DNA of 12,921 nucleotides. Source: Pseudomonadota bacterium (GTDB taxonomy: Bacteria > Pseudomonadota > Alphaproteobacteria > Acetobacterales > Acetobacteraceae). The DNA is taken from NCBI GenBank assembly GCA_021808985.1, contig JAKBAQ010000051.1:1-12921 (forward strand). Reading direction: 5' to 3'. The notes under the pieces were generated by a model. That model was given only the letters and a program-made list of their open reading frames with translations, did not search any database and was not told the origin of the DNA. How positions within the stretch are numbered: position 1 is the first letter of the stretch; the number at the start of each line of letters is the position of its first letter. Below are positions 1-7,121 of this stretch, in pieces. The position numbers were made by a program, and so were the translations under genes.

Positions 1-29
1 CCGCCTCTTCGCCTTGCCCTGTCTTCGCC

Positions 30-58
30 TTGACAGTTTCGACGTATCTGTCGACTAT
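30..58 (+). promoter_or_regulatory. Sigma70-like promoter for the first alpha/beta hydrolase
   Basis: A perfect -35 box TTGACA lies at 30-35, followed by exactly 17 bases and a weak -10 box GACTAT at 53-58 (3 of 6 consensus positions). Transcription would start near base 65 and leave a leader of about 118 bases before the ATG at 183. An operator-like inverted repeat fills the spacer and touches the -10 box. The same arrangement, TTGACA plus a 17-base spacer plus the repeat, recurs at two other places in the window, which raises confidence. The -10 box is weak and no start has been mapped. Confidence 0.6.
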
Positions 59-62
59 TCGA
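39..62 (+). promoter_or_regulatory. Operator-like site 1 (probable TetR-family binding site)
   Basis: A perfect inverted repeat, TCGAC-N6-GTCGA, occupies 39-54, and the similarity to the other sites continues to a further TCGA at 59-62. By eye, 21 of 24 bases match the site at 8797-8820 and 18 of 24 match the site at 1455-1478. It overlaps the promoter spacer and -10 region, a position where a bound repressor would block RNA polymerase. Assignment to the TetR protein encoded at 8864-9580 is inference from proximity and symmetry. Confidence 0.65.
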
Positions 63-72
63 TCCTCAAGAC

Positions 73-116
73 TGGCCGGCCCGCCGCGGTGACGCAAGCG
101 GGGCCGGTTGCCTTTT
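73..116 (+). other. Possible leader hairpin followed by a short T run
   Basis: In the leader between promoter 1 and the first gene, CCGGCCC (76-82) can pair with GGGCCGG (101-107), and three G-U wobble pairs could extend the stem outward to 73 and 110. CCTTTT follows at 111-116. It resembles a weak intrinsic terminator or attenuator. In DNA this GC-rich such stems arise often by chance, and the T run is only four bases, so I hold it loosely. Confidence 0.25.
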
Positions 117-182
117 GCCGCCGGGCGGGACGCCGTGGCGGCATGCTGGTGGAAGCGGCGATTTTACCTGAGGGGCGGGGAG

Positions 183-1445
183 ATGAACGAGAAAAACGAG
201 GAGCCGGGGCTTGAGCGCCGGGTGACGGCGGGATTGCGGGGGGCCTCATGGGACCCGGCGCTGGTGCCGGCGGGCATGTCAACCCAGGTGTTTCCGGTGA
301 TGACGGCGGATGGCGCGCCGGTGCTGGGGTATTTGCACGCGCAGGACCGCGAGCGGACGGTGGTGTTTATCATGCATCCGCGGGAATTGCTGGTTTCGCA
401 TTATCTGGTGCCGCATCTGGTGGCGGCAGGGTATGCCTGCTGGGTGCAGGGGCCGCGCACGGTGGGCAATGACCTGCGCCTGGAGCATGAGCTGGCGGTG
501 CTGGATGTGGCGGCCGGGATGGTGAAGCTGCGGGAGCTGGGGTTTGAGCATATCGTGCAGCTGGGTAATTCCGGCGGGGCGGGGTTGTTCGCGTTTTATA
601 ACCAGCAATCGCTGTTGCCGCCGGGTGAGCGGCTGGCGCGCACGCCGGGCGGGCGGGCGGCGAAGCTGGGCGAGGCGGTGCTGCCGGTGGCCGATGGGTT
701 CATTTTCGTGGCGCCGCATCCGGGCCAGGGCAAGCTGCTGGGCAATATGATCGACCCTTCGGTGCTGGATGAGGATGATCCGCTCTCGGTGGACCCGGCG
801 CTGGACCCGTTCAGCCCGGAGAACGGGTTCAGGCCGGGCAAGGCGGGCGGGGCGCGCTATGCGCCGGCGTTCATCAGCCGCTACCGCGCGGCGCAGGCGG
901 CGCGGGTGGCGCGGATTGACGCGCGGGCGCGCGCGGCGATCGCCGAACGGATGGCGGAGAAGGCGCGGCTGAAGGATGGCGGGGCGGGCAATGCGCTGAA
1001 GGCGAATTTCTCCGGGATTTTCGAGGTGTGGCGCACGGATGCGGATTTGCGCTGCTTTGATACCACGCTCGACCCCTCCGAGCGGCGCTGGGGCAGCGTG
1101 TGGGGGGCGGAGCCGCTGGTCTCGAATGTGGGGAGCGTGGGGTTCGCGCGGGTGTGCACGCCGGAGAGCTGGCTTTCCACCTGGTCGGGGATCAGCTCGC
1201 GGGCGTCGTTCGCGCTGTGCGGCGCGGCGATCAGGCAGCCGGTGCTGATGATTTATTATACCGGGGACAATAGCGTGTTTCCGGCGGATGCGGCGGAGAT
1301 ATTCGAGAGCATCGGCAGCCGGGACAAGCAGCGGACGGATATAAGGGGGAATCATCATGGGCAGTCGCTGCGGCTGGATGAGCAGAGCGGGCAGGAGATT
1401 GCCGCGGTGCGGGTGATTGGCTGGCTGGGGGAGCGGTTTGTTTGA
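183..1445 (+). CDS. Alpha/beta-fold hydrolase, 420 aa, probably catabolic
   Basis: A predicted cytoplasmic alpha/beta-fold hydrolase acting on an unidentified ester, thioester or C-C bond. The nucleophile elbow reads QLGNSGGAG, with Ser130 as likely nucleophile. A plausible acid is Asp362 in YYTGDNSVFP, and a plausible base is His391 or His392 in GNHHGQS. It is longer than a typical 280-300 residue hydrolase: residues 185-330 form a large insertion, rich in Arg and Ala at 230-265, that is probably a lid. No signal peptide or membrane segment is visible. I chose the ATG at 183 because a purine-rich ribosome-binding stretch (GAGGGGCGGGGAG) lies just before it; an in-frame TTG at 108 has no such support. 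The gene has its own promoter with operator site 1, and promoter 2 starts one base after its stop. Family assignment is good; the substrate is unknown. Confidence 0.85.
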   Translation: MNEKNEEPGLERRVTAGLRGASWDPALVPAGMSTQVFPVMTADGAPVLGYLHAQDRERTVVFIMHPRELLVSHYLVPHLVAAGYACWVQGPRTVGNDLRLEHELAVLDVAAGMVKLRELGFEHIVQLGNSGGAGLFAFYNQQSLLPPGERLARTPGGRAAKLGEAVLPVADGFIFVAPHPGQGKLLGNMIDPSVLDEDDPLSVDPALDPFSPENGFRPGKAGGARYAPAFISRYRAAQAARVARIDARARAAIAERMAEKARLKDGGAGNALKANFSGIFEVWRTDADLRCFDTTLDPSERRWGSVWGAEPLVSNVGSVGFARVCTPESWLSTWSGISSRASFALCGAAIRQPVLMIYYTGDNSVFPADAAEIFESIGSRDKQRTDIRGNHHGQSLRLDEQSGQEIAAVRVIGWLGERFV

Positions 1446-1446
1446 G

Positions 1447-1475
1447 TTGACATTTCGACGGTAGTGTCGATTATT
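1447..1475 (+). promoter_or_regulatory. Sigma70-like promoter for the catabolic operon
   Basis: A perfect TTGACA lies at 1447-1452, one base after the stop codon of the first gene. After a 17-base spacer comes ATTATT at 1470-1475, a weak -10 box (3 of 6). The following bases to about 1498 are unusually AT-rich for this window, which would help strand opening. Transcription would start near 1482, giving a leader of about 60 bases. The operator-like repeat lies in the spacer, as in promoter 1. It probably drives the five genes from 1542 to 7095. Confidence 0.6.
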
Positions 1476-1478
1476 GGA
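1455..1478 (+). promoter_or_regulatory. Operator-like site 2 (probable TetR-family binding site)
   Basis: A perfect inverted repeat TCGAC-N6-GTCGA lies at 1455-1470, with the flanking similarity to site 1 continuing to 1478 (18 of 24 bases match site 1; the central six bases and the last half-site carry most of the differences). It begins two bases after the -35 box, against three bases in promoter 1, and ends on the first base of the -10 box. The placement suits repression of the operon. The binding protein is inferred, not shown. Confidence 0.65.
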
Positions 1479-1541
1479 TAATAATGATTAAAAATATCAG
1501 ACGCGGCGGGATGGAACCAGGAACAGAGTTTTGAGGGAGTG

Positions 1542-3050
1542 ATGGCGATGGATGGAGCGGGGGGCGCGGCGCGGCGCGGGCTTTTTCTGGAAAGCTATGG
1601 GCATTTCATCGATGGCGCCTGGGTGGGGGGTGATTCGGGCGAGACCATCGCGGTTGCCAACCCGGCGACGGGGGAGATTCTTTCGCATATCCAGGCCGGC
1701 AACGCGCGCGATGTGGACCGCGCGGTGCAGGCGGCGCACCGGGCGTTCAAGCCGTGGGCGCGCACGCATCCTCGCGCGCGCCAGCAGATATTGCAGGAGA
1801 TGGCGCGCAGGATGCGGGCGCGGCTGGCGGATTTCGCGATGATGGAGACCGTGGATAACGGCAAGCCGATTACGGATTCCACGATGTTCGACATTCCGGC
1901 GACGGCGGAGGTGTATGATTATTTCGCCAGCCTGCCGTTGCAGATTCATGGCGAGACCACGGATTTTCCCGACAGCATGCTGCTGGTGCACCGCGAGCCG
2001 CTGGGGGTGTGCGCCGCGATCGTGCCGTGGAATATTCCGCTTTACTGCACGGCGCTGAAGGTGGCGCCGGCGCTGGCGGCGGGGAATACGGTGGTGGTGA
2101 AGCCGGCCGAGTCGACCGGGTTGTCAATTCTGGAATTTTTCAGGGAATGCGCGGATATTTTGCCGCCGGGGGTGGTGAATATCGTGACCGGGTACGGGCC
2201 GCAGGCGGGGGAGCCGCTGGTGTGCCATCCGCTGGTGCGCAAGGTTTCGTTCACCGGCTCGAAGCCGACGGCGCGCAAGATCATGCAGTATGCGAGCCAG
2301 AACATTATTCCGCAGACGATGGAGCTGGGGGGGAAGTCAGCCAATATCGTGTGCGCGGATGCGGATTTGGATGCCGCCGCGGAAGGGGTGGTGATGTCCA
2401 CCGTGTTCAACAAGGGGGAGGTGTGCATCTCGGGCAGCCGGACGTTCGTGCATGAGGCGGTGATGGAACGGTTTTTGGAGAAGCTGGAGGCGCAGATCGG
2501 CAATGTGCGGCAGGGCGACCCGCTGGACCCGCGCACGCAGCTGGGGCCGCAGGCGTCGAAAATTCAGTTCGACAAGGTGGCCGGGTATTTGGAGCTGGGC
2601 CGCGCCGAGGGGGCGCATGTGCTGGCGGGCGGGGCGAAGGCCGCGATTGCCGGGTTTGAGCGGGGGTTGTTCATCCAGCCGACGATTTTCAGCAATGTGC
2701 GCAATGAGATGCGGATTGCGCGGGAGGAGATTTTTGGCCCGGTGACGTGCATTCTGGGCTGGCGCGATGAGGATGAGGTGCTGGCGCTGGCCAATGACAC
2801 CGATTACGGGCTGGGCGGGGGCGTGTGGACCAGGGATTTGACGCGGGCGCATCGTTTTGCGCGCGAAATGCAGACCGGGACGGTGTGGATCAACCGGTAT
2901 TATAATTTCGTGCCGGGGCAGCCGCTGGGCGGGTTCAAGCAGAGCGGGTTCGGGCGGGAGAACACGTTCGAGACGCTGCTGCACTACACGCAGAGCAAGG
3001 CGGTGATCGTGAATCTGGCCGAGGGGCCGCTTGGGTTGTACCAGGGCTGA
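1542..3050 (+). CDS. NAD(P)+-dependent aldehyde dehydrogenase
   Basis: A full-length aldehyde dehydrogenase (502 aa) that oxidises an aldehyde to the carboxylic acid in the cytoplasm. Family motifs appear in order: PWNIPLY near 163, VVVKPAE with the cofactor-contacting Lys near 187, SFTGS near 237, MELGGKS with general base Glu near 261, and FNKGEVCISGSR with the catalytic Cys near 295. Late motifs include EEIFGPV and the C-terminal PLGGFKQSGFGRE. The ATG at 1542 has GAGG at 1533-1536 as ribosome-binding site; GTG at 1539 and ATG at 1548 are alternatives. It is the first gene of the operon, and the next gene encodes an aldolase that should release an aldehyde, as NahF follows NahE chemistry in naphthalene breakdown. 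That suggests it oxidises the aldol product. The exact substrate cannot be read from the sequence. Confidence 0.92.
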   Translation: MAMDGAGGAARRGLFLESYGHFIDGAWVGGDSGETIAVANPATGEILSHIQAGNARDVDRAVQAAHRAFKPWARTHPRARQQILQEMARRMRARLADFAMMETVDNGKPITDSTMFDIPATAEVYDYFASLPLQIHGETTDFPDSMLLVHREPLGVCAAIVPWNIPLYCTALKVAPALAAGNTVVVKPAESTGLSILEFFRECADILPPGVVNIVTGYGPQAGEPLVCHPLVRKVSFTGSKPTARKIMQYASQNIIPQTMELGGKSANIVCADADLDAAAEGVVMSTVFNKGEVCISGSRTFVHEAVMERFLEKLEAQIGNVRQGDPLDPRTQLGPQASKIQFDKVAGYLELGRAEGAHVLAGGAKAAIAGFERGLFIQPTIFSNVRNEMRIAREEIFGPVTCILGWRDEDEVLALANDTDYGLGGGVWTRDLTRAHRFAREMQTGTVWINRYYNFVPGQPLGGFKQSGFGRENTFETLLHYTQSKAVIVNLAEGPLGLYQG

Positions 3051-3088
3051 GGCCGGGTTGCGCATTTTTGCAAAAGGTGAGTTGAGAT

Positions 3089-4105
3089 ATGGCGATTCGT
3101 AAAACCAGGTTGACCGCCGCGGATGTGGTGGGGGCGTGGGCGATTATTCCGACCCCGGCGAAGGAAAATGCATCCGACTGGCGGGCGGAGGATACGGTGG
3201 ATTTGGATGAGACGGCGCGGGTGGTGGAGGCGCTGATCGCCGCCGGCGTGGATGGGATTTTGAGCCTGGGCACGCTGGGCGAATGCGCGGCGCTGAGTGC
3301 CCAGGAGAAGCGGGTGTTCATTAAAACCATGGTGGAGAGCGCGCGCGGGCGGGTGCCGGTGTTCGCGGGGAGCACGGCGCTGGGCACGCGCGAGGCGATT
3401 GAGCAGACGCGGGCGGCGTATGATCTGGGCGCGGACGGCACGATGGTGGGGCCGGGGATGTGGAACAAGCCGGACGCCAACATGGCGGCGCAGTTCTACC
3501 GCGACCTGGCCGAGGCGGTGCCGGAGATGCCGGTTTGCGTCTATGCCAATTCGTTCGTGTTCAAGTTTGATTTTCCGCCGGCCTTCTGGGCGCAGGTGGC
3601 GGAGATTCCGCAGGTGATCTGCGCGAAGACGGCGAGCGCCGCGACATATTTGCGGGACCAGAAGGCGGCGCGGGGCAGGATACGCCTGATGCCGATGGAT
3701 GCGGAGTTTTATGCGGCGGCGCGGCTGGACCCGCAGACGGCGGTTGCGTTTTGGTCAAGCAGCGCGGCGTGCGGGCCGGCGCCGGCGGTGGCGCTGCGCG
3801 AGCTGGTGGCGGCGGCGAAGGTGAGCGGGGATTGGGCCGCGGCGCTGGCGCTGACCGACAAGATGACGGCGGCGGTGCTGCCGGTGATCTGCTATGGCGA
3901 CTGGGAGCGGTTCCAGATTCATAACACGGCGCTGGAGAAAGGGCGGATGGATGCGGCGGGCTGGATGAAGGCGGGGCCGAACCGGCCGCCCTACCAGCTG
4001 GTGCCGGAGCAGATCAGGGAATTTGGGCGGATTGCCGGGGAGAGCTGGGCGGCGCTGCAGCGTGAGTACGGCCCGGTTGCGCGGCGGCTGATGGAGGCGC
4101 GGTGA
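3089..4105 (+). CDS. Hydratase-aldolase, trans-o-hydroxybenzylidenepyruvate (NahE) type
   Basis: A class I, Schiff-base-forming aldolase of the DHDPS/NAL superfamily, 338 aa, the length of the NahE/PhdJ branch rather than the roughly 290 of DapA. From memory of NahE, the N-terminal stretch (TRLTA, GAW, PTP, ASDWR, TVDLDETARVVE), AFWSS and LEKGRMDAAGW are shared. Likely active-site residues are Lys180 in ICAKTA (Schiff base), Tyr152 in VYAN, Trp222 in FWSS and Asn279; GTLGECA near 61-67 should bind the pyruvate carboxylate. Known relatives hydrate and cleave arylidene-pyruvates to an aromatic aldehyde plus pyruvate. Here the bases around Lys180 (TASAATYL) differ from the YLG that follows the lysine in NahE, so the aldehyde half may differ. 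AAGGTGAG precedes the ATG by seven bases. The stop overlaps the next start by one base (TGATG). Confidence 0.85.
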   Translation: MAIRKTRLTAADVVGAWAIIPTPAKENASDWRAEDTVDLDETARVVEALIAAGVDGILSLGTLGECAALSAQEKRVFIKTMVESARGRVPVFAGSTALGTREAIEQTRAAYDLGADGTMVGPGMWNKPDANMAAQFYRDLAEAVPEMPVCVYANSFVFKFDFPPAFWAQVAEIPQVICAKTASAATYLRDQKAARGRIRLMPMDAEFYAAARLDPQTAVAFWSSSAACGPAPAVALRELVAAAKVSGDWAAALALTDKMTAAVLPVICYGDWERFQIHNTALEKGRMDAAGWMKAGPNRPPYQLVPEQIREFGRIAGESWAALQREYGPVARRLMEAR

Positions 4106-4968
4106 TGCCGGTGGTTGGGCTGAATGGGATCGAGATCAATTATCGCGAGGAGGGGCGTGGCGAGGCGCTGCTGCTGGTGCATAACCTGACCTCGAACATC
4201 GAGGGGTTTGAGGATAATTTTCCGGCGTTTGCGAAATATTACCGGACCATCGCGGCGGATATTCGCGGGCATGGGCTGACCACGCATGTGGAGGACCCGG
4301 CGCGGGCCAATGAGTTCTATAATTTCGACCGGATGGCGGAGGACCAGATCGCGCTGCTCGACCATCTGGGGGTGGAGCGGTTCTATCTGTTCGGCCAGGC
4401 CTATTGGGGGGCGAACACGGCGCTGCATCTGTTCGAGCGGATACCGGAGCGGGTGAAGGGGATTGTGATTTCCTCGGCGAGCATGATCATCTCCGATGAG
4501 ACCCACAAACCTTATGATCCGCTGGGCGAGGCGGGGAAGAAGAATTTTTTGCGGATGCATGCGCTGGCCCGGGAGCAGGGGATGATGGCGGTGTATCGGG
4601 ACCGGCTGGAATATGGGCAGTTCTGGGGGCCGAAAGTGCTGAACAGCCCGGAGATATTGAAGGTGTTCACCAAGGCGCATGAGCTGACCTCGGTGACGGC
4701 GTTCGTGACGCCGCCATATCTGACGCCGCAGCGGCGTGCCGCGATCGCGCAGCGGCTGCGCGAGCGGCGGGTGCCGATGATGCTGCTGGTGGGCGAGGAT
4801 GAGGCGGCGCATAACCGCAAATATTTCATCAGCGAGATGCGGGAGGATTACCCGGACGTGCATGTGATGATGGTGCCGCAGAGCGGGCATTATCCGACCA
4901 TTGAAAATCCGCGCGATTTCAATCAGGCTCTGCTGGATTTTTACGCGGGCGCGGCGCGCTACGGCTGA
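4105..4968 (+). CDS. Alpha/beta-hydrolase-fold protein with Ala in place of the nucleophilic Ser
   Basis: A 287-residue alpha/beta-hydrolase-fold protein of normal family length. The opening (GIEINYREEGRGEALLLVH), the ADIRGHG loop near 52-57, the acid candidate Glu231/Asp232 in LVGEDEAAHN and the His262 base in PQSGHYPT are all typical. The nucleophile elbow, however, reads LFGQAYWG where GxSxGG is expected, so position 99 is Ala (codon GCC) rather than Ser. The frame is intact around it and the protein looks maintained, so a sequencing frameshift is not the explanation. It may be non-hydrolytic, such as a lyase, hydratase or binding protein, or use another residue. The ATG at 4105 overlaps the aldolase stop by one base, with GGAGG at 4093-4097; a GTG at 4102 is less likely. 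Its place between the aldolase and the CoA transferase implies a role in the same pathway. Confidence 0.85.
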   Translation: MPVVGLNGIEINYREEGRGEALLLVHNLTSNIEGFEDNFPAFAKYYRTIAADIRGHGLTTHVEDPARANEFYNFDRMAEDQIALLDHLGVERFYLFGQAYWGANTALHLFERIPERVKGIVISSASMIISDETHKPYDPLGEAGKKNFLRMHALAREQGMMAVYRDRLEYGQFWGPKVLNSPEILKVFTKAHELTSVTAFVTPPYLTPQRRAAIAQRLRERRVPMMLLVGEDEAAHNRKYFISEMREDYPDVHVMMVPQSGHYPTIENPRDFNQALLDFYAGAARYG

Positions 4969-4975
4969 GGGAGAG
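4967..4975 (+). promoter_or_regulatory. Ribosome-binding site that fixes a TTG start
   Basis: The purine run GAGGGAGAG begins inside the stop codon of the preceding gene and ends six bases before the TTG at 4982. The frame is open farther upstream to an ATG at 4901, but that extension would read through the end of the preceding gene and add 27 residues unlike any CoA transferase. The family's typical N-terminus (LEGLRILELGHFVAAP) starts right after the TTG. Confidence 0.7.
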
Positions 4976-4981
4976 ACAGTT

Positions 4982-6193
4982 TTGAAAACACCGCTTGAGG
5001 GCCTGCGGATTCTGGAACTCGGGCATTTTGTGGCGGCGCCTTTCTGCACGCGGCTGCTGGCGGATCTGGGGGCTGATGTCATCAAGGTGGAGCCCCGGCA
5101 GGGGGATCCGGTGCGCCAGTGGGGCGACATGGTGGATGGGCATTCGCTCTGGTGGTCAGTGCATGGGCGCAACAAACGCTGCGTGACGCTGGATTTGAAG
5201 AGCGAGAAGGGGCGCGCGCTGGTGCTGCGGCTGGTGGCGCAATGCGATGCGGTGGTGGAGAATTTCCGCCCCGGGCATTTGGAGCGGCTGGGGCTGGGCG
5301 CGGCGGCGATGCGCGATGCGCGGCCGGGGCTGATCATTACGCATATTTCGGGTTACGGGCAGGATGGGCCGTACCGGGACCGGGCGGCGTTTGGGGTGAT
5401 TGGCGAGGCGATTGGCGGGCTGCGGTATTTGACCAACCATGCGCCGGGGACCTCGGACCTGCCGCCGGTGCGGGTGGGGGTGAGCATCGGGGACTCTGTT
5501 TCGGGGATTTATGCGGCGTTTGGGCTGATGGCGGCGCTGTGGCAGCGCGACCGGGCGGGCGGTGATGGCATGGCGCGCACGGTGGACGCGGCGCTGACCG
5601 AGAGCGTGCTGAGCCTGATGGAGGGGGTGCTGCCGGAATATGGCGCGCTGGGGAAAATCCGCGCGCCTTCGGGCGGCGGGTTGGCGACGGCGGCGCCGAG
5701 CAATGCGTATCCGAGCCGCGATGGCGCCTGGGTGCTGATTGGCGCCAATTCCGAGCCGCTGTTCGCCAAGCTGGCGCAGGTGATGGGCCAGCCGGAGCTG
5801 GCGCGGATGCCGTGCTACCAGGGGAACAAGGCGCGGGTGGAGAATGTGGCGGCGCTGGATGCGCTGATTACGCAATGGACGCGCGGGCTGGACGCGCAGG
5901 ATTTGCTGGCGCGGCTGAGTGCTGCCGATATTCCCAGCAGCAAGGCCTATACGGCGGCGGATTGCGCGGCGGACCCGCAATATATCGCGCGCGGGATGGT
6001 GCGGCGGGTGGAGGATGAGTGGTTTGGCGCGCAGGTGCTGCATCCGGGCATTGTGCCGCATGTGCCGGAGGCGCCGGGCGTGGTGCGCTGGGCTGGGCCG
6101 CGGATCGGCGCGCATAATGACGAGGTTTATGGCGGGCTGCTGGGGCTGGGGGGCGAGGAGATCGCCGCGCTGCGGGCGGAGGGGGTGATTTGA
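4982..6193 (+). CDS. Class III CoA transferase (CaiB/BaiF family)
   Basis: A family III CoA transferase of 403 aa, the usual length, which moves CoA from a donor thioester to an acid in the cytoplasm. Signature parts in order: LEGLRILELGHFVAAPFCTRLLADLGADVIKVE near 5-37, the NKR...LDLK segment near 64-73, ENFRPG near 93, GYGQDGPY near 124, and GDSVSG near 170-175, whose Asp171 corresponds to the catalytic Asp of formyl-CoA transferase. The start is a TTG, chosen from the ribosome-binding site and the family N-terminus. It lies 13 bases after the preceding gene and its TGA overlaps the ATG of the lyase gene, so the two are probably translationally coupled and work in succession. Donor and acceptor are unknown; succinyl-CoA or acetyl-CoA is a common donor in this family. 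Confidence 0.9.
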   Translation: MKTPLEGLRILELGHFVAAPFCTRLLADLGADVIKVEPRQGDPVRQWGDMVDGHSLWWSVHGRNKRCVTLDLKSEKGRALVLRLVAQCDAVVENFRPGHLERLGLGAAAMRDARPGLIITHISGYGQDGPYRDRAAFGVIGEAIGGLRYLTNHAPGTSDLPPVRVGVSIGDSVSGIYAAFGLMAALWQRDRAGGDGMARTVDAALTESVLSLMEGVLPEYGALGKIRAPSGGGLATAAPSNAYPSRDGAWVLIGANSEPLFAKLAQVMGQPELARMPCYQGNKARVENVAALDALITQWTRGLDAQDLLARLSAADIPSSKAYTAADCAADPQYIARGMVRRVEDEWFGAQVLHPGIVPHVPEAPGVVRWAGPRIGAHNDEVYGGLLGLGGEEIAALRAEGVI

Positions 6194-7095
6194 TGCGCGG
6201 GGTGAGCATTGTGGAGGTGGCGCCGCGCGATGGGTTTCAGGCGGTGGGGCCGTTCATTCCCACGGCGGAGAAGATAGGGATTGTGCGCGCGCTCCACGCG
6301 GCGGGGCTGCGGCGGATGGAGGTGACCTCGTTCGTGGGGCGGGCGGTGCCGCAACTGGCGGATGCGCCGCAGGTGCTGGCGGCGGCGCTGGAACTGCCGG
6401 GGCTGGATGCGCAGGTGCTGACGCCGAGCCGCAAACATGCCGAGCGGGCGCTGGCGGCCGGGGCGCGGCATGTGGCGTTTTTTCTCTCGGCCTCGGCGCC
6501 GCATAATTTGAACAATGTGCGCCGCACGCCGGCGGAATCGGTGCGCGATTATGCGGAAATCGCGGCGATGCTGCCGGCGGGAGTGAAGCTGCGGCTGAAT
6601 ATCGCGACGGCGTTTGATTGCCCGTTCGCCGGGGCGGTGGCGCCGGGGGTGGTGCTGGATTTGCTGGACGCGCTGCTGGCGCTGGAGGGGAATGCCGAGG
6701 TTGCCCTGTGCGACACCACGGGGCGGGCGGCGCCGGGGCGTGTGGCGGCGCTGTTCCGGGCGGCGATGGCGCGCTTTCCACGGGTGCCGGGATGGGCGTT
6801 CCATGGGCATGACACTTACGGCATGGGGGCGGCCAATGCGTTCGCGGCCTGGAGCGAGGGGGTTGGGGTGATCGACGCCGCCGCCGCCGGGCTGGGCGGC
6901 TGCCCGTTTGCGCCCGGGGCGACGGGGAATGCCGCGACCGAGGATATGGTTTGGATGTTCGAGGGGATGGACGTGGCGACCGGGGTGGATTTGCCGCGGC
7001 TGCTGGAGGCCGGCCGCGCGGTGGCGGCGCTGCCCGGCGCGCAGACGGGCGGGCGGGTGCGCGAGGCGCTGCGGGCGGCGGCGACGGCCGCGTAA
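6193..7095 (+). CDS. HMG-CoA-lyase-family enzyme (3-hydroxyacyl-CoA lyase)
   Basis: A 300-residue TIM-barrel lyase of the HMG-CoA lyase family, which cleaves a tertiary 3-hydroxyacyl-CoA into a keto product and acetyl-CoA using a divalent metal. Key features: VAPRDGFQ at 9-16 with Arg12 and Asp13, MEVTSFV near 42, CDTTG at 173-177, metal-binding His204 and His206 in FHGHDTYG, and the family signature GLGGCPFAPGATGNAATED at 233-251 with catalytic-loop Cys237 and Asn246. All catalytic positions look intact. It starts at an ATG overlapping the previous TGA (TGATG), with GGAGG about nine bases upstream. Pairing with a class III CoA transferase recalls citramalate activation and cleavage, but leucine-type HMG-CoA is also possible. 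No leucine or isovalerate genes are adjacent, so a pathway-specific substrate is more likely. It is the last gene of the operon. Confidence 0.9.
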   Translation: MRGVSIVEVAPRDGFQAVGPFIPTAEKIGIVRALHAAGLRRMEVTSFVGRAVPQLADAPQVLAAALELPGLDAQVLTPSRKHAERALAAGARHVAFFLSASAPHNLNNVRRTPAESVRDYAEIAAMLPAGVKLRLNIATAFDCPFAGAVAPGVVLDLLDALLALEGNAEVALCDTTGRAAPGRVAALFRAAMARFPRVPGWAFHGHDTYGMGAANAFAAWSEGVGVIDAAAAGLGGCPFAPGATGNAATEDMVWMFEGMDVATGVDLPRLLEAGRAVAALPGAQTGGRVREALRAAATAA

Positions 7096-7121
7096 CGCCT
7101 ATTGGGCGGTGGCCTCGGCCG
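7085..7121. other. Possible shared hairpin at the convergent gene ends
   Basis: Two copies of the self-complementary CGGCCG (7085-7090 and 7116-7121) flank a shorter CGCC-TATTG-GGCG stem (7096-7108). The structure spans both stop codons of the converging genes and could fold on either strand. There is no T run on either side, so a classic intrinsic terminator is not supported. Confidence 0.2.

Noticed and set aside
279..1358. A 359-codon minus-strand frame opposite the first hydrolase
   Set aside because: It is Arg/His/Pro-rich shadow sequence, while the plus strand has a complete nucleophile elbow and a ribosome-binding site.
1511..1534. A seven-codon open frame in the leader of the operon as a possible leader peptide
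   Set aside because: No ribosome-binding site precedes it, its codons show no attenuation pattern, and its stop lies in the ribosome-binding site of the dehydrogenase gene by chance.
3066..3075. The perfect 10-base palindrome TTTTGCAAAA between the dehydrogenase and aldolase genes
   Set aside because: It has no loop to form a terminator, does not resemble the shared operator, and has no second copy that I saw. It may just be the AT-rich patch before a ribosome-binding site.
3089..4105. Calling this gene dapA (4-hydroxy-tetrahydrodipicolinate synthase)
   Set aside because: It is about 45 residues too long and carries the NahE-branch termini, and the operon is catabolic.
3991..5337. A 448-codon minus-strand frame across the aldolase, hydrolase and transferase genes
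   Set aside because: It crosses three well-supported plus-strand genes, is rich in Arg, His and Pro, and shows no recognisable motif.
6193..7095. Calling the lyase a leucine-degradation gene (mvaB/liuE)
   Set aside because: No isovaleryl-CoA dehydrogenase or methylcrotonyl-CoA carboxylase genes are adjacent, and the gene is coupled to a CoA transferase instead.
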